A program made the translations under genes and the position numbers. Shown here piece after piece: positions 44,730 to 56,316 of a stretch of DNA of 64,000 bases; position 1 is the stretch's first letter; each line of letters starts with the position of its first letter. Under the pieces are notes generated by a model that did no database searches, was not told the origin of the DNA, and saw nothing but the letters and a program-made list of their open reading frames with translations. This DNA is from Ilyonectria destructans (Eukaryota; Ascomycota; Sordariomycetes; Hypocreales; Nectriaceae), in NCBI GenBank assembly GCA_020740775.1, contig JAHEWK010000005.1:2046001-2110000 (forward strand). Reading direction: 5' to 3'.

Positions 44730-46491
44730 TCAGCTTGCCGTCATTTCTTCCAGCTTGGTGAGCCAGAATTCCCTGCGTGTAGCCATGATACGATCCATGT
44801 AGAACTTCGCAGAATCCGTCTCGTCGATCCCGCTTGCCACATCCACTTCATATTGCTCAAAAAGTTTCGATGTCAGTTTTTCCAGGTCCTTCAGCGTTCC
44901 AGGATCCGTGATCAGCACTGCTACTTCCGGGTCTTTATGGGGTTGTGCAGGTGACCACTGAGGCACAGATGGGCTTCTCGAGGGATCTTCTGCGCCAGCC
45001 ACCTTTATGGTCGAATTAGGTTGCTGTTCTTCATTTACCTTAGCGTTTGGTAGCACGGCAATACGGGCGGGCGATTCATCCACAGTTATCGAGACTTCCC
45101 CACCAGGGCTCCCTTTATCGACAGCTGCACTGGAGCACTTCGTTCCTCTAAGCTTCGATTTTTGTTTCGAAGATGGCTGCGTCAGAGCTTGGCCCTTCTT
45201 GGGGGGCAATATCGTCCTTGGTGACGATGCCATCTTCGGTGATACAAGCGCCTTTAGCGATGCTGCCGCCTTGGTTGCCAACTTTGGTGATGATGTCGTT
45301 TCCATTGACCCTGAATCCTTTGGACGAGAGTCGAAAGGGAGCCTACGAGGCCTTGGCATGAGATTCCGAAAGTTCTGGTCCGAATCTCCAGCCAGAGGCT
45401 CCGGACTGGCATAATCATTCGAGAATTGTGGGAAAGAAGACGTGGTGGGCACTGTGTTTCCCATTACGTCCACCCCAGCCGATTGGGAAGCATCCTGGAT
45501 TTTTGGGGCTCCAAGAACGCTGGGAGAAAGGTTCGGTATATTATGAAGAGCGTAAGTACCGTCCATGTACGGACTGGATCCAACACTCGAGCTTGGGCTC
45601 TGTCTTGTTGTTGCCTCCGGGGGAAACGATTGTCTAAGCGGCGAACTAACCCGAGGCATGTGAACTTGACTATTACTCCGATTGAGGAAAATGTTGTAAG
45701 GGTTGAGTTGCTGCACCACAGCATCCGAACCAAAGGGCGAGTAAGCCGATACTGAAGCATACGTCGGGAGAGAATTTATTCGTTGGGGGTATTGGAATTG
45801 AGGGGCTGGTGCCGGCTGTCCCCATGTGGACTCAGAAGTCTCCTGCGGCAGAGGTGAATTCAGCAGAGACGTAAATGAAGCATTCGACTGGTTGTTGAGA
45901 TTGTAAGGGACGTTGGAGGGGAAAGATTGTGGGAGAGGCGTGATTGAGGAGAGGCGCGGACCAAAGTTTGAGGCAGTTTGGACGTCAAGAGAAGCGGCGG
46001 GCAAGGACGTTGCAATGGATGTTGAAGGGGCGCAGGTTATTGAGTCGTTAATGCGAAGATTTGACTTCTCGAGCATGTAGACGGCAAGGCTGAAATCTCT
46101 CTTCTCCTCGAATCGAGCAACAATCGCACGGCTGTGGCCTGGAATTATGATGCACATTTCGTTTCGTTGCTTCTCAACACTGACGATGTCGGTGGATCCG
46201 ACAGGGTTCTTGAGGAGATCATGGAGGCGGATTGATATCTTCTCGCTGTTAGGAATCCAGCGCGCACCAGGTACAGCTCTTGAACTTCAACACACGTACA
46301 AGTCGTTGTTGTCCGTTGTGAATGAGGAGAACCAGGGTTCCGGTCTTGGAATCAACAGGCCGCTCTCCTTCCAGAGTTAAGGTGAAAACATTTCTTGGCC
46401 GACAAGTATGGTAGACCCTGGTCGAGGTCCCATCGCGGATCTCCAACCGCTGGAGTGGACAACCAGAGACTGGTGTTGGTGGCCCAGGCAT
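44730..46491 (-). CDS. Uncharacterised protein with compact N-terminal domain and long disordered region
   Basis: Proposed exons 46491-46300 and 46241-44730; 567 aa. I do not recognise the family. Residues 1-135 look folded: beta-rich (VFTLTLEGERPVDSKTGTL; LVLLIHNG) then helical (ISIRLHDLLKNPVGSTDIVS), ending FSLAVYMLEKSN. Residues 140-500 are Ser/Pro/Gln-rich and disordered. The last 60 residues are helical (LEKLTSKLFEQYEVDVASG; MDRIMATRREFWLTKLEEM). The 58-bp intron has donor CTT|GTACGT and a CTAAC just before acceptor AGCGAG. The nearer AG, directly after the branch, would break the frame. An N-terminal beta domain plus a disordered body suggests a scaffold or regulator. Confidence 0.62.
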
Positions 46492-47175
46492 TTTGAATTT
46501 CGAAAAGTGTCACAAGTTTAGGGCGGCTCTGAGTGAACAAATATGACTCCGTAAACCCAGCTGTTGAACAATGAGAATGGGAGCATTGCACTGGGGGCGA
46601 GAAGTTCCATGCGCTTCATGCAACCTCAGGTGTCTACTGTGTGTCCTGTCACTAGGTAAGCTACTGCCGTGGCTGCACCTCGCACCTTCCTCAAAACTTT
46701 GAGTCCGGGGTAGGTGAATTGGATTGTGCCTGAAAGACGTTACTGAGGGAAACAACCCGATTGGCTGTCAGGTGCTAGGCCCAGCCAAATCACGTGCAGA
46801 TAAGCCAGCCGCGCATCCTTGCGATTTTCGAGGCGGCGCGCGCAGCTCCAACCACCAGAGACCCCAGCCGACTGGACTAGGTGGAACTTCGACATAACCT
46901 CTAGTGAAGAACCACATCCCCACGAGCTCTGGAATTCTACCACCGGGAGTTTTCTTTGGTCTGCTGAAACCCGACCGGGGCGCTCCTGTTCGTCCGATCG
47001 ACGGCGCCGACTCTTGCACCCTCGACGCGACTTGGCACATCGACGAGCCGATCTCCACGACCACCCCAACGTCCCCCATCGCCAGTACGACCGCACATCC
47101 TCTTAGGCCTCCGATAGCCTCGTCCAATTCTGCGCAAACACGCCCGATCCGTGACGGATCGCATTGGCCGGCACC
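46492..47175. promoter_or_regulatory. Divergent promoter region, unnamed protein / RSC9
   Basis: 684 bp between divergent ATGs. The right half is GC-rich and reads as open frame in several phases without coding content. No named element recognised. Confidence 0.45.
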
Positions 47176-50109
47176 ATGGCCCCCGTACGGCAGGACATTC
47201 CGATGCACGCCATCGAGCGCACCCCCGAGTATGAAGACTTCATGTCGCGACTTCGCGAGTACCACACCAAGCGCGGAACTGCGCTCGACGCGGAGCCCAA
47301 GGTTGGCGCGACACATCTCGACCTTCTTAAGGTCTTCAACCATATCGTTGCCAATGGAGGTTACGACAAGGTATCCGAAGAGAAGCTGGCATGGCGGCGC
47401 ATGGCCGCTGAGCTTGGCATCTTCTCTAACAACGAAGCCTCAACCGCCTTTTCCCTGAAGGAGAAGTTCTACAAGAACCTTGCTGCCTTTGAAATAAGCA
47501 CTGTCCATGGAAAGGAGCCGCCGCCAAAAGATATCCTCGAGGATGTCACTGCCAAGGGCGCTGGCCTCCTGTCCCGAACGCGCGAGAACTTCCGTGGCAA
47601 GCGCGAGAGTAACATCGGTGCCACAGACTCGGCCGCATCTGGAGACGATGGCACACCCGCTCGCGAACGACCCGTCCCTGATCCCGCTGCTAGTGCCCGG
47701 GCATCTCGCGGGTTGCGCGAGGCACCACCTCAACGTGTCATATTCCAACCCGATACTGGGCCAACTCGAACGACCAGGCATTCGTCAGCGCACCATGCTA
47801 GCCACCAGAACTCTCCCGCCACAAACCAACCCCAGACTCCATCGCATCAACACGGCATGCCCCCTATGCCTCAACCACAAAGTCACCAAGGCAACCGGGG
47901 CCCTTCGATCCTACACCACCCTCCCAACCCCGAAAACACCTCCAACCTGGTTACCTCGTACCAGCCACGATATCTCAAGCCCCTGCAGCTTCGTGCTGTC
48001 GCTACTCCTAGCAATGCTCCCAATGAGTTCCAAAAGGCTCGCCAAAATCAACGTATTGTGGACCCCCGCCAGCCATTACAGCCCGGGAGTAAGTCTTGCA
48101 TGACCCCTATTGCACAGTTGACAATAACTGACCTGTCACAGCTGGTTTTGACGGCCCTAACATCTACATGCGTTGCCTTAATGCTCTGCGGTCTAACATA
48201 CCCGCAGAGCAGGCCTTTGCTCTCAACCATCTCGTCAAGATTTCGTATGAAAGAGGCGACAAGTACAAGTTCGACTCTTTCCCTGGCCTTGCAGAAGGCC
48301 TTGTGGAGAAGGCCCTACAAGTCGGCAGTTTGTTCTACCACGTTAACTGGGTCGTTTCTTGGGATCCCACTATCGACTCTAGCGATATTGACACTCTTGA
48401 TGGTAACAATGGCACCCAGGACATCCTGGAGAGGATCCATAATCTCATTGAGAAGGATATGCCAGATGTCCTCCAGACTGAGGCCTACGCCGATGAACTG
48501 GTCCTGGTAACCGAAGCTGTTCTGACAGTGCGGAACATGGTCACTCTCCCGGAGAATGCTCATAACATGTCTGATTTCTACCCCCTGAAGGATCTCATCT
48601 GCATCATTCTGCACCTACCGCACAAAGACTCCCTCATCGAGCTTAAGCACTTGACGTTGGATATCGCAGAGCAGCTGACGCCATTTATGGCACTGGAGTC
48701 AGATGACCCTCTCTATAAGACCCTGCTTGCGCAGATGGCATCCGAAGACCGGGGTACGATCTTGACAGCTCTCCGCGCTCTGGGTCGGATCTCAATGAAC
48801 CTCGAGGCCACCAACAAGCTGGGCAACGTCCCCGGACTGGTGCTGCAACGAATCGCCAGCTGGCTTCTCCTGAACGACGACGAACTCATCGACGCATGCC
48901 TTGACTTCCTCTACCAGTATACTGCAGTCGTGCCTAACGTGGACAACCTGATCCGCTCTCTGACACCCGAGAACCTCGTCGACCACCTCACCCGCCTGCT
49001 TGCCCATGGCGCCCGCAAGGTCCAGCGCGAGTTCACCCTTGTTCCCGAACAGAAGCTGCCTGCTCGCGACGAGATTGCCCCAATGCCCGAGGACCTCCTT
49101 CAGGAGATGCTCAAGCTCGAGGAGCCTGAACGTGTGCATCATTGGGTCCGCAGCTTCTTTGAGGAGGACCACGATTCATTCGTCACGCAACTGGCCGCAT
49201 GGCAGGCGTACCAAACCGCCTTTGTTGGACCGCTTAAGGCCATTGGCCAACCGCTTATTACTCCCGCAGACTTCATTAGGAACAGTACATCCGTGTATAA
49301 GGACTCGAATGCGCAGGTTCTTAGGGAGCCCGGCGATCCTCAGCAGAAGTTCATCATCCACGGCATCCGCGCTCGCCCTCGACCGCTCAGCATTGATGGA
49401 AAGGAATACGGCCGATGTCTTTGGGCGTCCAATCCCACCAACAAGAATGAGAAGTGCGGTCACTTTTACCTAAAGGCTAAGCAGATGTGGAACCACATCC
49501 TCACGACTCACATGGAAGAGAAGAAGAACGAAGACGACCAGTATGAGAACGCCGAGAAGGAATTCGTCTGCACCTGGGGTGAATGCTCCCGATTCGCCAA
49601 TCCGACCAAGCTGTACCTCCAGGACTTTGCGCGGCATATCAACACGCATGTCTCAGCGATGCTGCCAACCTCGGAAGCGCAGGCTCGGAAACCAGACCGA
49701 CCCTGGATCGTCCCCGCCAAGACCATGGCGGTGACCTATGAAGAGACCATGACGGTGCGGGACGAGCGGAATCCCAACGCGCCCCCGCAGGCTGCCGGTA
49801 TCCCGCTGAGTGCCGCGCTTGTGCTGCGCAACATTGCCCGCAACGTCGTCAAGACGGAGGCTGAGGACGAGCTAATTAAGACCCAAGAGAATGGTGGAGA
49901 ATCCGGTGGGTGGAACGAGACCCTCTTCCGGCCGATCTTACCTCGCCTCTTTGAGATTCTGGCAGAGAACCGAGCCTTGGTAAGTCACTTTTACTTACTC
50001 CGATGGAGCCAATTACATGGTGTGTTAGTGCTAACAAATATCGCAGAGCCCCTACATTGCGTCACTACTGGATCTGATCCGAATCGACAACGACGGCCAA
50101 GGCCGTTGA
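47176..50109 (+). CDS. RSC9: Chromatin-remodelling RSC complex subunit RSC9 (ARID, RFX-like and zinc-finger regions)
   Basis: Exons 47176-48088, 48142-49979, 50047-50109; 937 aa. The ARID DNA-binding domain covers residues 14-105 (YEDFMSRLREYH; LLKVFNHIVANGGYDKVSEEKLAWRRMAAELG). A Pro/Gln/His-rich linker follows, then a large helical-repeat region. The RFX-like segment (PADFIRNSTSVYKDSN) is near 675. Two zinc-finger-like elements follow: C...H...H around 743-765 and a C2H2 unit (CTWGECSRF...HINTH) around 780-808. This order matches fungal Rsc9, a SWI/SNF-family remodeller subunit; the same fold occurs in ARID2. Intron 3 sets the C-terminus as SPYIASLLDLIRID. ATG 47176 is the first in frame. 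Confidence 0.92.
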
Positions 50110-53100
50110 GTTGCCTTGTGGGGCCGAGATTCACGAGATTCATAGGCGAGTGGCGAGCGTGTGGGTCGGACCCTGGCCGATGGTGTCCAGACCAAGTGAC
50201 GCCCAGACCAGTCTTTAATGGCTCGGTGGCGAGATTGAACCATCCTCGCGGGATAGATCTCATAGCAAAAGCCTGGACCAACAGGTCGGCCGGGGCAAGG
50301 GAATCTGACAGAGATCGCAGCTGACCTGCAAGACGATGTTGGGGTGCAGGACAGAGATGAGGAGCAGACACGATCCGATGAGTGAGATTCAACGAGAACG
50401 AGGGGTTTCAGAGCGTTGCGTGCGGACGAGAGGAAGGCCAGGGGGGGATGAGCGTGGCTTTTGCATTGCTCAATTGATTGTATCTGGATTGGCTTGTGTA
50501 ATAATACCCTGCCCGCCGGCGTTTGGAACGGGGGCTGGCTGGTTGGTGTTGGATGAGGGCGAGAAGGACAGGGTCGACGGGCTAGTACAGTCTGGCATCG
50601 CCATGTCGCGTCTCGGACGCGCTCCTTGTGGGATAGATAGTCGTACATTGGCGAATGGGTATATTGACATTTCTCCTTGCAACGCGGCGACCGACGACGT
50701 CCCACTGAGCTGGGACGATCTGACATCTGACATCCACATCTGACATCCACATCCAGATCCAACATCCAACATCCAACATCCAATATCTCGACATCCGCAT
50801 GAGTGTCCTTCCGACTCACCGGGCCGGACTGCACCAGGCCTTGGCAGCAACTGCGCGGCACATCTGCACGGCGCCGGGCCGGTCCCCAGTTTCCCAGGGC
50901 CCCGGTCGCGAGATGGCCCGTCTCCCGGAGCAGCAGTGCGCTCGCCCGAACGGCAACCGCCGTCACGCGCGGCGCGTTACGAAAGGCGTGGCTTATCGAG
51001 CTTCGGCGGCTCTTTCTCGTGGCAGCGTGGTAGTGTCGGAACATGTCGATGTCGATGGCATGTCGCGGTGGGATCCCACTTATACCCCGGACTTGTGGTC
51101 TGTGTCAGGCCCGTCTCTGGCCCGTGCGCCGGCGGATAGGCGCGGCACTCCCCACGCGCATTCGAGGTGCATGCGTCTGCGACGGCGCCTCGACCAGCGA
51201 TGGCTGCGAGGGCGACGGCTTCTGCAGATATTCTGGAACCAAGGCAGGGAGCGTGGTAGCTCCCCACCACCAGAGCCACCAGGGCACCCTAGGGCTACAT
51301 CAGGATCCTCAGGGCAGCCTCTAGGGCACCATCAGAGCCTACCAGAGCCCGCTAGAGTCCACCAGTCCTCTCGCCCACCACACCCACGCCGGCACCCAAC
51401 CTCGTGGCCGGGACGCTTCAGCCAGAACTGGGCCATCTCCTTCACCGTACCCTCGTACCCTCGTCCATCCTTCATCTATTGCAGCCCGGCATATGCAGAT
51501 CGGGTGCGTCAGGCGCCTCGGCCCAACCCCCGTCCGCCTCCATCTGGATCCAGAGCCTACCGGCCAGGCCAGGCCTTCTCCAAACCTAAGCTAGGTATGC
51601 TTAGATCATCCTTAACTTATACAGGCATGGACCATCGAAACAGCGCTGGGACTGACGCTAAACAGCAGCTTCATGAGAGTGGACCCCTCTGAGGAGCCCA
51701 AACTACCTGGGCTCCATCAAAGAAACCTGCTGCCTACACTAAACAAGGTGAATTTTTTCTTGAATGGAGATCTTGGATGGAGACGGTTACCGTTGACGAC
51801 GGACTTGCTCTCCCGCCTCGTCTCCATATCATTTTCGTTTCAAGAATGGACGTTGTCCGAGCCTGCAATGTGCGAAATGCATGCAGCACTGGCCAGGGTC
51901 AAAAGAGGCTTGTCTACTATGCGGGCGTGCAGATGGCGACGCAGATGCCCCGCGGTATTCCCTTAGATGCAGGGAGTAATATCATCTGATGGTCCAGACC
52001 TGCCAAGGCCGGCCAGACTTGCGAAATTGACACTTTGGAAGGTATTCAGAGCGAGATGGGTTTAGAAGCAAGACTCTGGTACGACACTCACACACCGCTC
52101 AGAGCATGCCGTGTAAGCCGTGACCGGACACAGCGGCATGTTTCAGCTCAGCTCGGCACGGAAGGCTCGGTGTGGGCAATTTTTGGCCAGAATGTGGTGG
52201 TGGCATCGATCATAAGTTGTCGTCATAATTCACGACTTGCCACATCCTAGTTGAATACGGATGACATCAATGTTGTGGTTAACATTCCATCTTGTCATGA
52301 ATGCAAGCCCTAGCCCAAGGGCTTGGGACATATGTAGGGATCAGCCGGTCTCGCAGCGAGGTCACCGCTCAACAAACCCCACTGAACTCGTCAACCTACC
52401 TTTTTGGTCACCGTTTTCTATCCCTCCTTTGTTTCGGAGAGTTGGCTTCTCCTCCTGCCACGCAAGCCGGAGCTAGTCGAGGAAGAGACAACAGAAAAGA
52501 AAAAAAATCTCGGAGGGTGGGGGGATGGAATCCGGCTCCGTGCAAGTGGGCCAATCTCGGGCTGGCGTTAAGGTTGTCTTGGCAATCTGAGGTTTAGCGT
52601 CGTCGTCTTCCACGGAATGTAACCAACTCTGCTCCGTTGTGCCCTCTTTTGATGAAGTGATATCAAATGCTCCAAGTTTTGTCCATGCCTGTATGAGTGG
52701 GCTCTACATGACAGAACTCAGCCACCTCATTCAATCACAAGTCTTGTCCTCCATCACTGTCAATTGGCGAGACTCGGGCTGCGTGGTAATAATTTGGAAA
52801 CCAATGGCAACCCCAAGGGAGCGGCGACGCTGGCTGAGTCGTGCGGGCTGGAGGCTCGTGTCGATCATAGTCTGGACGGCTCAGTGCACAGCTCCCCCGT
52901 GTCGGGCTTGGCCGCCTTCGTTGGATGGCGTGGGATGTCAAAAAGACAGCATGTCCACATGATGGCCTGCGTGAAATGAGTTGTGCCATCTCGGTGAGGC
53001 GTGGACTAGTTCCTTCCCCCCGGACATGGGCACCCCACGCCACAGACTTCAAGTCCCCGGCTGCCCCAGGTCACTGGCACTTGAGGCTTGGGGCGGCCCT

Positions 53101-55313
53101 GGGGACCCAGGACATGCAAATTATCATGTCTGTCGCTCATCTCGGAGAACCCTGGCTTGAAACTATTGCACCCGGGCCCCGAACCAGCTTTGCGAATTGG
53201 GCCGGTTCCATCTGACTCGGATTCTGGATGGGCGGTGAGGTGAGTGAGATGGAGGTACTTCGAATGGACTACCGTACTCCGTAGGGGAATTCGGCTGCCT
53301 GGACAGGATGGAGAAGGATGGGGGCCACCACCAAACGCCGGCCCCGTGTTGGCATCCCACCTCTTCGGCTACTGCAAGCCGCAACGGGTGTCACCCAGCT
53401 TGAGTGGCAGAGAGTGCGAGTCGGTTGAGAGCGATTATGCCAACGTCTCTTGTTGCGGTTGGTGTGTGGGTGGTGTGGTGTGGTGCGGTGGTGGCCATCC
53501 GCGGCCATGGGCATGACTGTAGGCTGTCGCGTCCATTACGCCTGATTTAGGAGTGGTTGGTGCATCTTTGCCGGGCGGCCGGTCAGCTGCATACCGAAAA
53601 CAAGAAGAGACACGGCACTCCAAAATTAGATGGGGAGAGAACCCGGCGTGTCCAGGGGATCTGCTTCCATTTGCCACGCAGTGAATTCCTGGAACAATCC
53701 TCGTCGGTCGACGCAAGGTTTTGGCATGGGAGGGTGCGCAGGCTCGTGCGCGCCGCGGGTGGATGCAGTGGGTGCTGAAGGTCCAGTGGATGCGGTGGGT
53801 ACCGTCCATGGCAGCTACCGAAAGAGCTACCCCTGTGCTTCCCCCATGAGCCCCTAAGAATTAGCGGGCCGTGGGTGCTGTGATGGCGTCGGTGGGTGCC
53901 CTGGACTCCTGGAGCCCGGGCCAGGCCCCGCCATAGCTCCCCACGGAATGGGGCGCGGCCGCGGATTGATCGTCCCTAGGCATTGAGGGCCCCAGGAAGA
54001 ATCCCAAGGAAGCAGGAATTGGACGGGGCGGAGGGCGCCGTGTGTCGTGGCACAAGGTCATCTGGACGGCCACAAGGCAAGGGCAAGGGGTCTGGATGGG
54101 GGCGTCGGTTTGGTTATGTCTGACAGAGTCCAATGGCTTTGCTGACTGGCTGATTGCCCTGCTCTCTTGTGATGCGCAGGACAGACTAGCACTCGCATCG
54201 TCATTGAGGCTGACGTTGTGTTTTCGTCTCGGACGGAGCACTGCCGCCAGCGCTTGAGTTGGTGTTAGGTACGTGGGTGTGTAGGCACATACATAGTACG
54301 TCCAGGTAGGTGTGGTGAAAGGTGAGAGGTAATACGGAATCCCTCAGCAGCGAAGCGCCGAAGGGTTGGGGGAGCTGCGACAGGAGCCAGGAGCCGCATA
54401 TGCAGGCCTGGGAGTGTCGGTAGGAGCGACCAACCCGCATTGTTCTCTTGACCACACCTTCCCTCCCCTTCCTCTTCTGTCAAATAGTCCCGACCCGGGC
54501 CGGGCGGACATGCGTGGGATGGGTTTGTGCGTGTGCCTGAGCAGAGCAAAAAAGACTCTTACAATGTCACCGTCACCATTCGTACGACAATTGCGAACGG
54601 AGATAATGAGGACAGAGGGCAGAGGGCGCGCAACCGTCATGGATGGGGTTGCAGCCAATGCCCCTCCCTCCCACCAACGACCCTCGTCGCCTTAGACTCA
54701 CTCTAATTAATTGCTTCGTACCCTCAGACCCTCGTACCTCCAGACCGACCCTCAGCCGCCTCAACAAGACGTTTCCGGCACAGAGTCAAAACACCAGCCA
54801 ACTAGCAAGCAAGCGTGTAGGTGGATTGGAGTGGAAGGACAGGGAACGGGGAAACAACACCACCATCTCCACCTCCACCATCAACAAACCCCGTCGGAAG
54901 CACGTTAGCTTTCCCTAATGCTGGCTCCTCGCAGGCGCCTTATCACTGAAACGCATGCACTTTGCTGGCTTGGAGGCTCGCCCCCCCACATCGCCAAAGC
55001 ATGGCATCTCTGGTCCGTCTGACAAACAGAATTTCGTTGCTTCTTTCACCCCCTGGCGCCCCTGGTGCTGGATCTTGTGACCATCCGCCGTCTCCATCCA
55101 GTCGCATCTTGGTGGATGAACCCTGGCTCATGCGACATCGGGCCCCGACTAGGAGGTGTGGTTCCCGTGCGGTAAGGAATGTACGAAGTACTTGAGCAGA
55201 CAATCAAGGTAGGGAGAGAGGGGCAACAGTGAATCACATCACAACGCTCACCGTCGATATCAGGGGGCAGACCGTCGGTGTAAAACGGTCAGCGTATTGC
55301 TCCACTCTCTCAG
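50110..55313. other. 5.2-kb interval with no supportable gene
   Basis: The longest gene-free stretch in the window. Its open frames (e.g. 50052-51044 -, 50799-51692 +, 53435-53809 -) are rich in Pro/Arg/Ser/His, lack domains, and shift with simple-repeat sequence. A short tandem tract lies at 50719-50797 and a GT/GGTG-rich stretch at 53458-53492. GC is not low, so it does not look like classic RIP-degraded DNA. The right part should contain the promoter of the downstream dehydrogenase. It could carry a non-coding transcript. Confidence 0.5.
50719..50797. repeat. Short tandem repeat, CATCTGACATCCA / CAACATC units
   Basis: Begins with two to three copies of a 13-base-like unit (CATCTGACATCCA) and passes into four near-copies of the 7-mer CAACATC (the last is CAATATC). 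It creates the repeated Asp/Met/Leu/Cys run seen in chance minus-strand open frames, which helps show those frames are not real genes. Confidence 0.8.
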
Positions 55314-55320
55314 TATATAA
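55314..55320 (+). promoter_or_regulatory. TATA box of the SDR gene
   Basis: TATATAA within CAGTATATAAACG, about 1.0 kb before the start codon. From about 30 bp downstream no ATG occurs in the inferred mature leader, which supports initiation near 55345. Confidence 0.55.
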
Positions 55321-55448
55321 ACGCTCGACGAGCTGGCGGTCACAGCATTTCCTCTTGATTCCTCATCCGCACAACACACATCACTCATCATCTTGGTCCT
55401 GACTCACTCTGCATTCTTGAGCTCCCGAGAACCCCGCACAGCAAAGTG

Positions 55449-55580
55449 GTATGCTTCCCTGCAATCTCCCCTCGTCGTGCGCCTTGTTGGCGAGGAGCGG
55501 CCCAACGGAGGAGGCCATCTAGGCTCTCTTTAAAAGGACGACAATGGAACTGCTTTGGCTGACCTGAACCCTGTTTGCAG
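55449..55580 (+). other. Probable 5' UTR intron of the SDR gene
   Basis: Donor GTATGC, branch GGCTGACC, acceptor GTTTGCAG; 132 bp. ATG triplets occur inside this segment (e.g. within the donor) but nowhere in the flanking leader, as expected if it is spliced out. Confidence 0.6.
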
Positions 55581-56316
55581 ACACCCAACCACACCTTCTC
55601 CTCATCTATCCAGTCCTGACGTCTCGTCCGTCAACCCACTCGTCCGCAACAACCGCATCGCAATTGCATCAATCAGATCTCCGCATCTCGTCAACAACTT
55701 CCCCCCGGTCCACTGATTGTCGTTCTGGCGTCGCTATTGAGGATCCCTGAGAATAGTACCGGTCCACCTGCCGTCACCTAGTGTCTAGTCACCGTCCTAG
55801 TCACCGTCATACCTACGAAGCTTCCCTCCCCGGAGCTAACTTCTCATTCACCACCCTCACCACCAACCTTGCACCGCAAACACAATTCGGTAACACGATC
55901 GACACGCTTTGCGACGACTCCCGGACCACCGAATTCAGTCCGACACCCCCAACCTCAAACCAGATCCAGCCCAGCTGAGCTGATTGTGAAGCTTCGCCTT
56001 ACGGACATCCCGCCACGCTAGACCTGCAGTAGTGGCCACTTGACCCTCTCCCTCTCCAAAAAAAAGATCGCCCCCGGCCTGATTTTTTTTTGACTGACCC
56101 TTCACCTTGCGCCCCACCTCCGTCTAACTCTAGCCCGCCGGCGCATACCTATATCAAGACCTCCTCTTGTCGACTGAAGCTCTGCTCCTTCGACTTTCTC
56201 CCTTATTCACTTGATTAAATATACCCTCTTCCCTCCACTCTCCTCCTCCTTCATCCTCTTCCACATCTCTCATCCTTCATCACATTCTCTCGTTGCACCA
56301 AGTCACTATATACACA
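55581..56316 (+). promoter_or_regulatory. Long ATG-free 5' leader of the SDR gene
   Basis: 736 bp of C/T- and A/C-rich sequence without a single ATG. About eleven would be expected by chance at even base frequencies. Together with the 100 or so bp before the 5' UTR intron this gives a leader near 845 nt that a scanning ribosome could cross. The last 100 bp are strongly pyrimidine-rich. Confidence 0.6.

Noticed and set aside
50052..51044. 330-codon minus-strand open frame
   Set aside because: Overlaps the RSC9 last exon and takes its length from the simple repeat at 50719-50797; composition is not protein-like.
50799..51692. 297-codon plus-strand open frame
   Set aside because: Pro/Arg/His/Ser-rich with no domain, weak start context and no codon bias like the neighbours.
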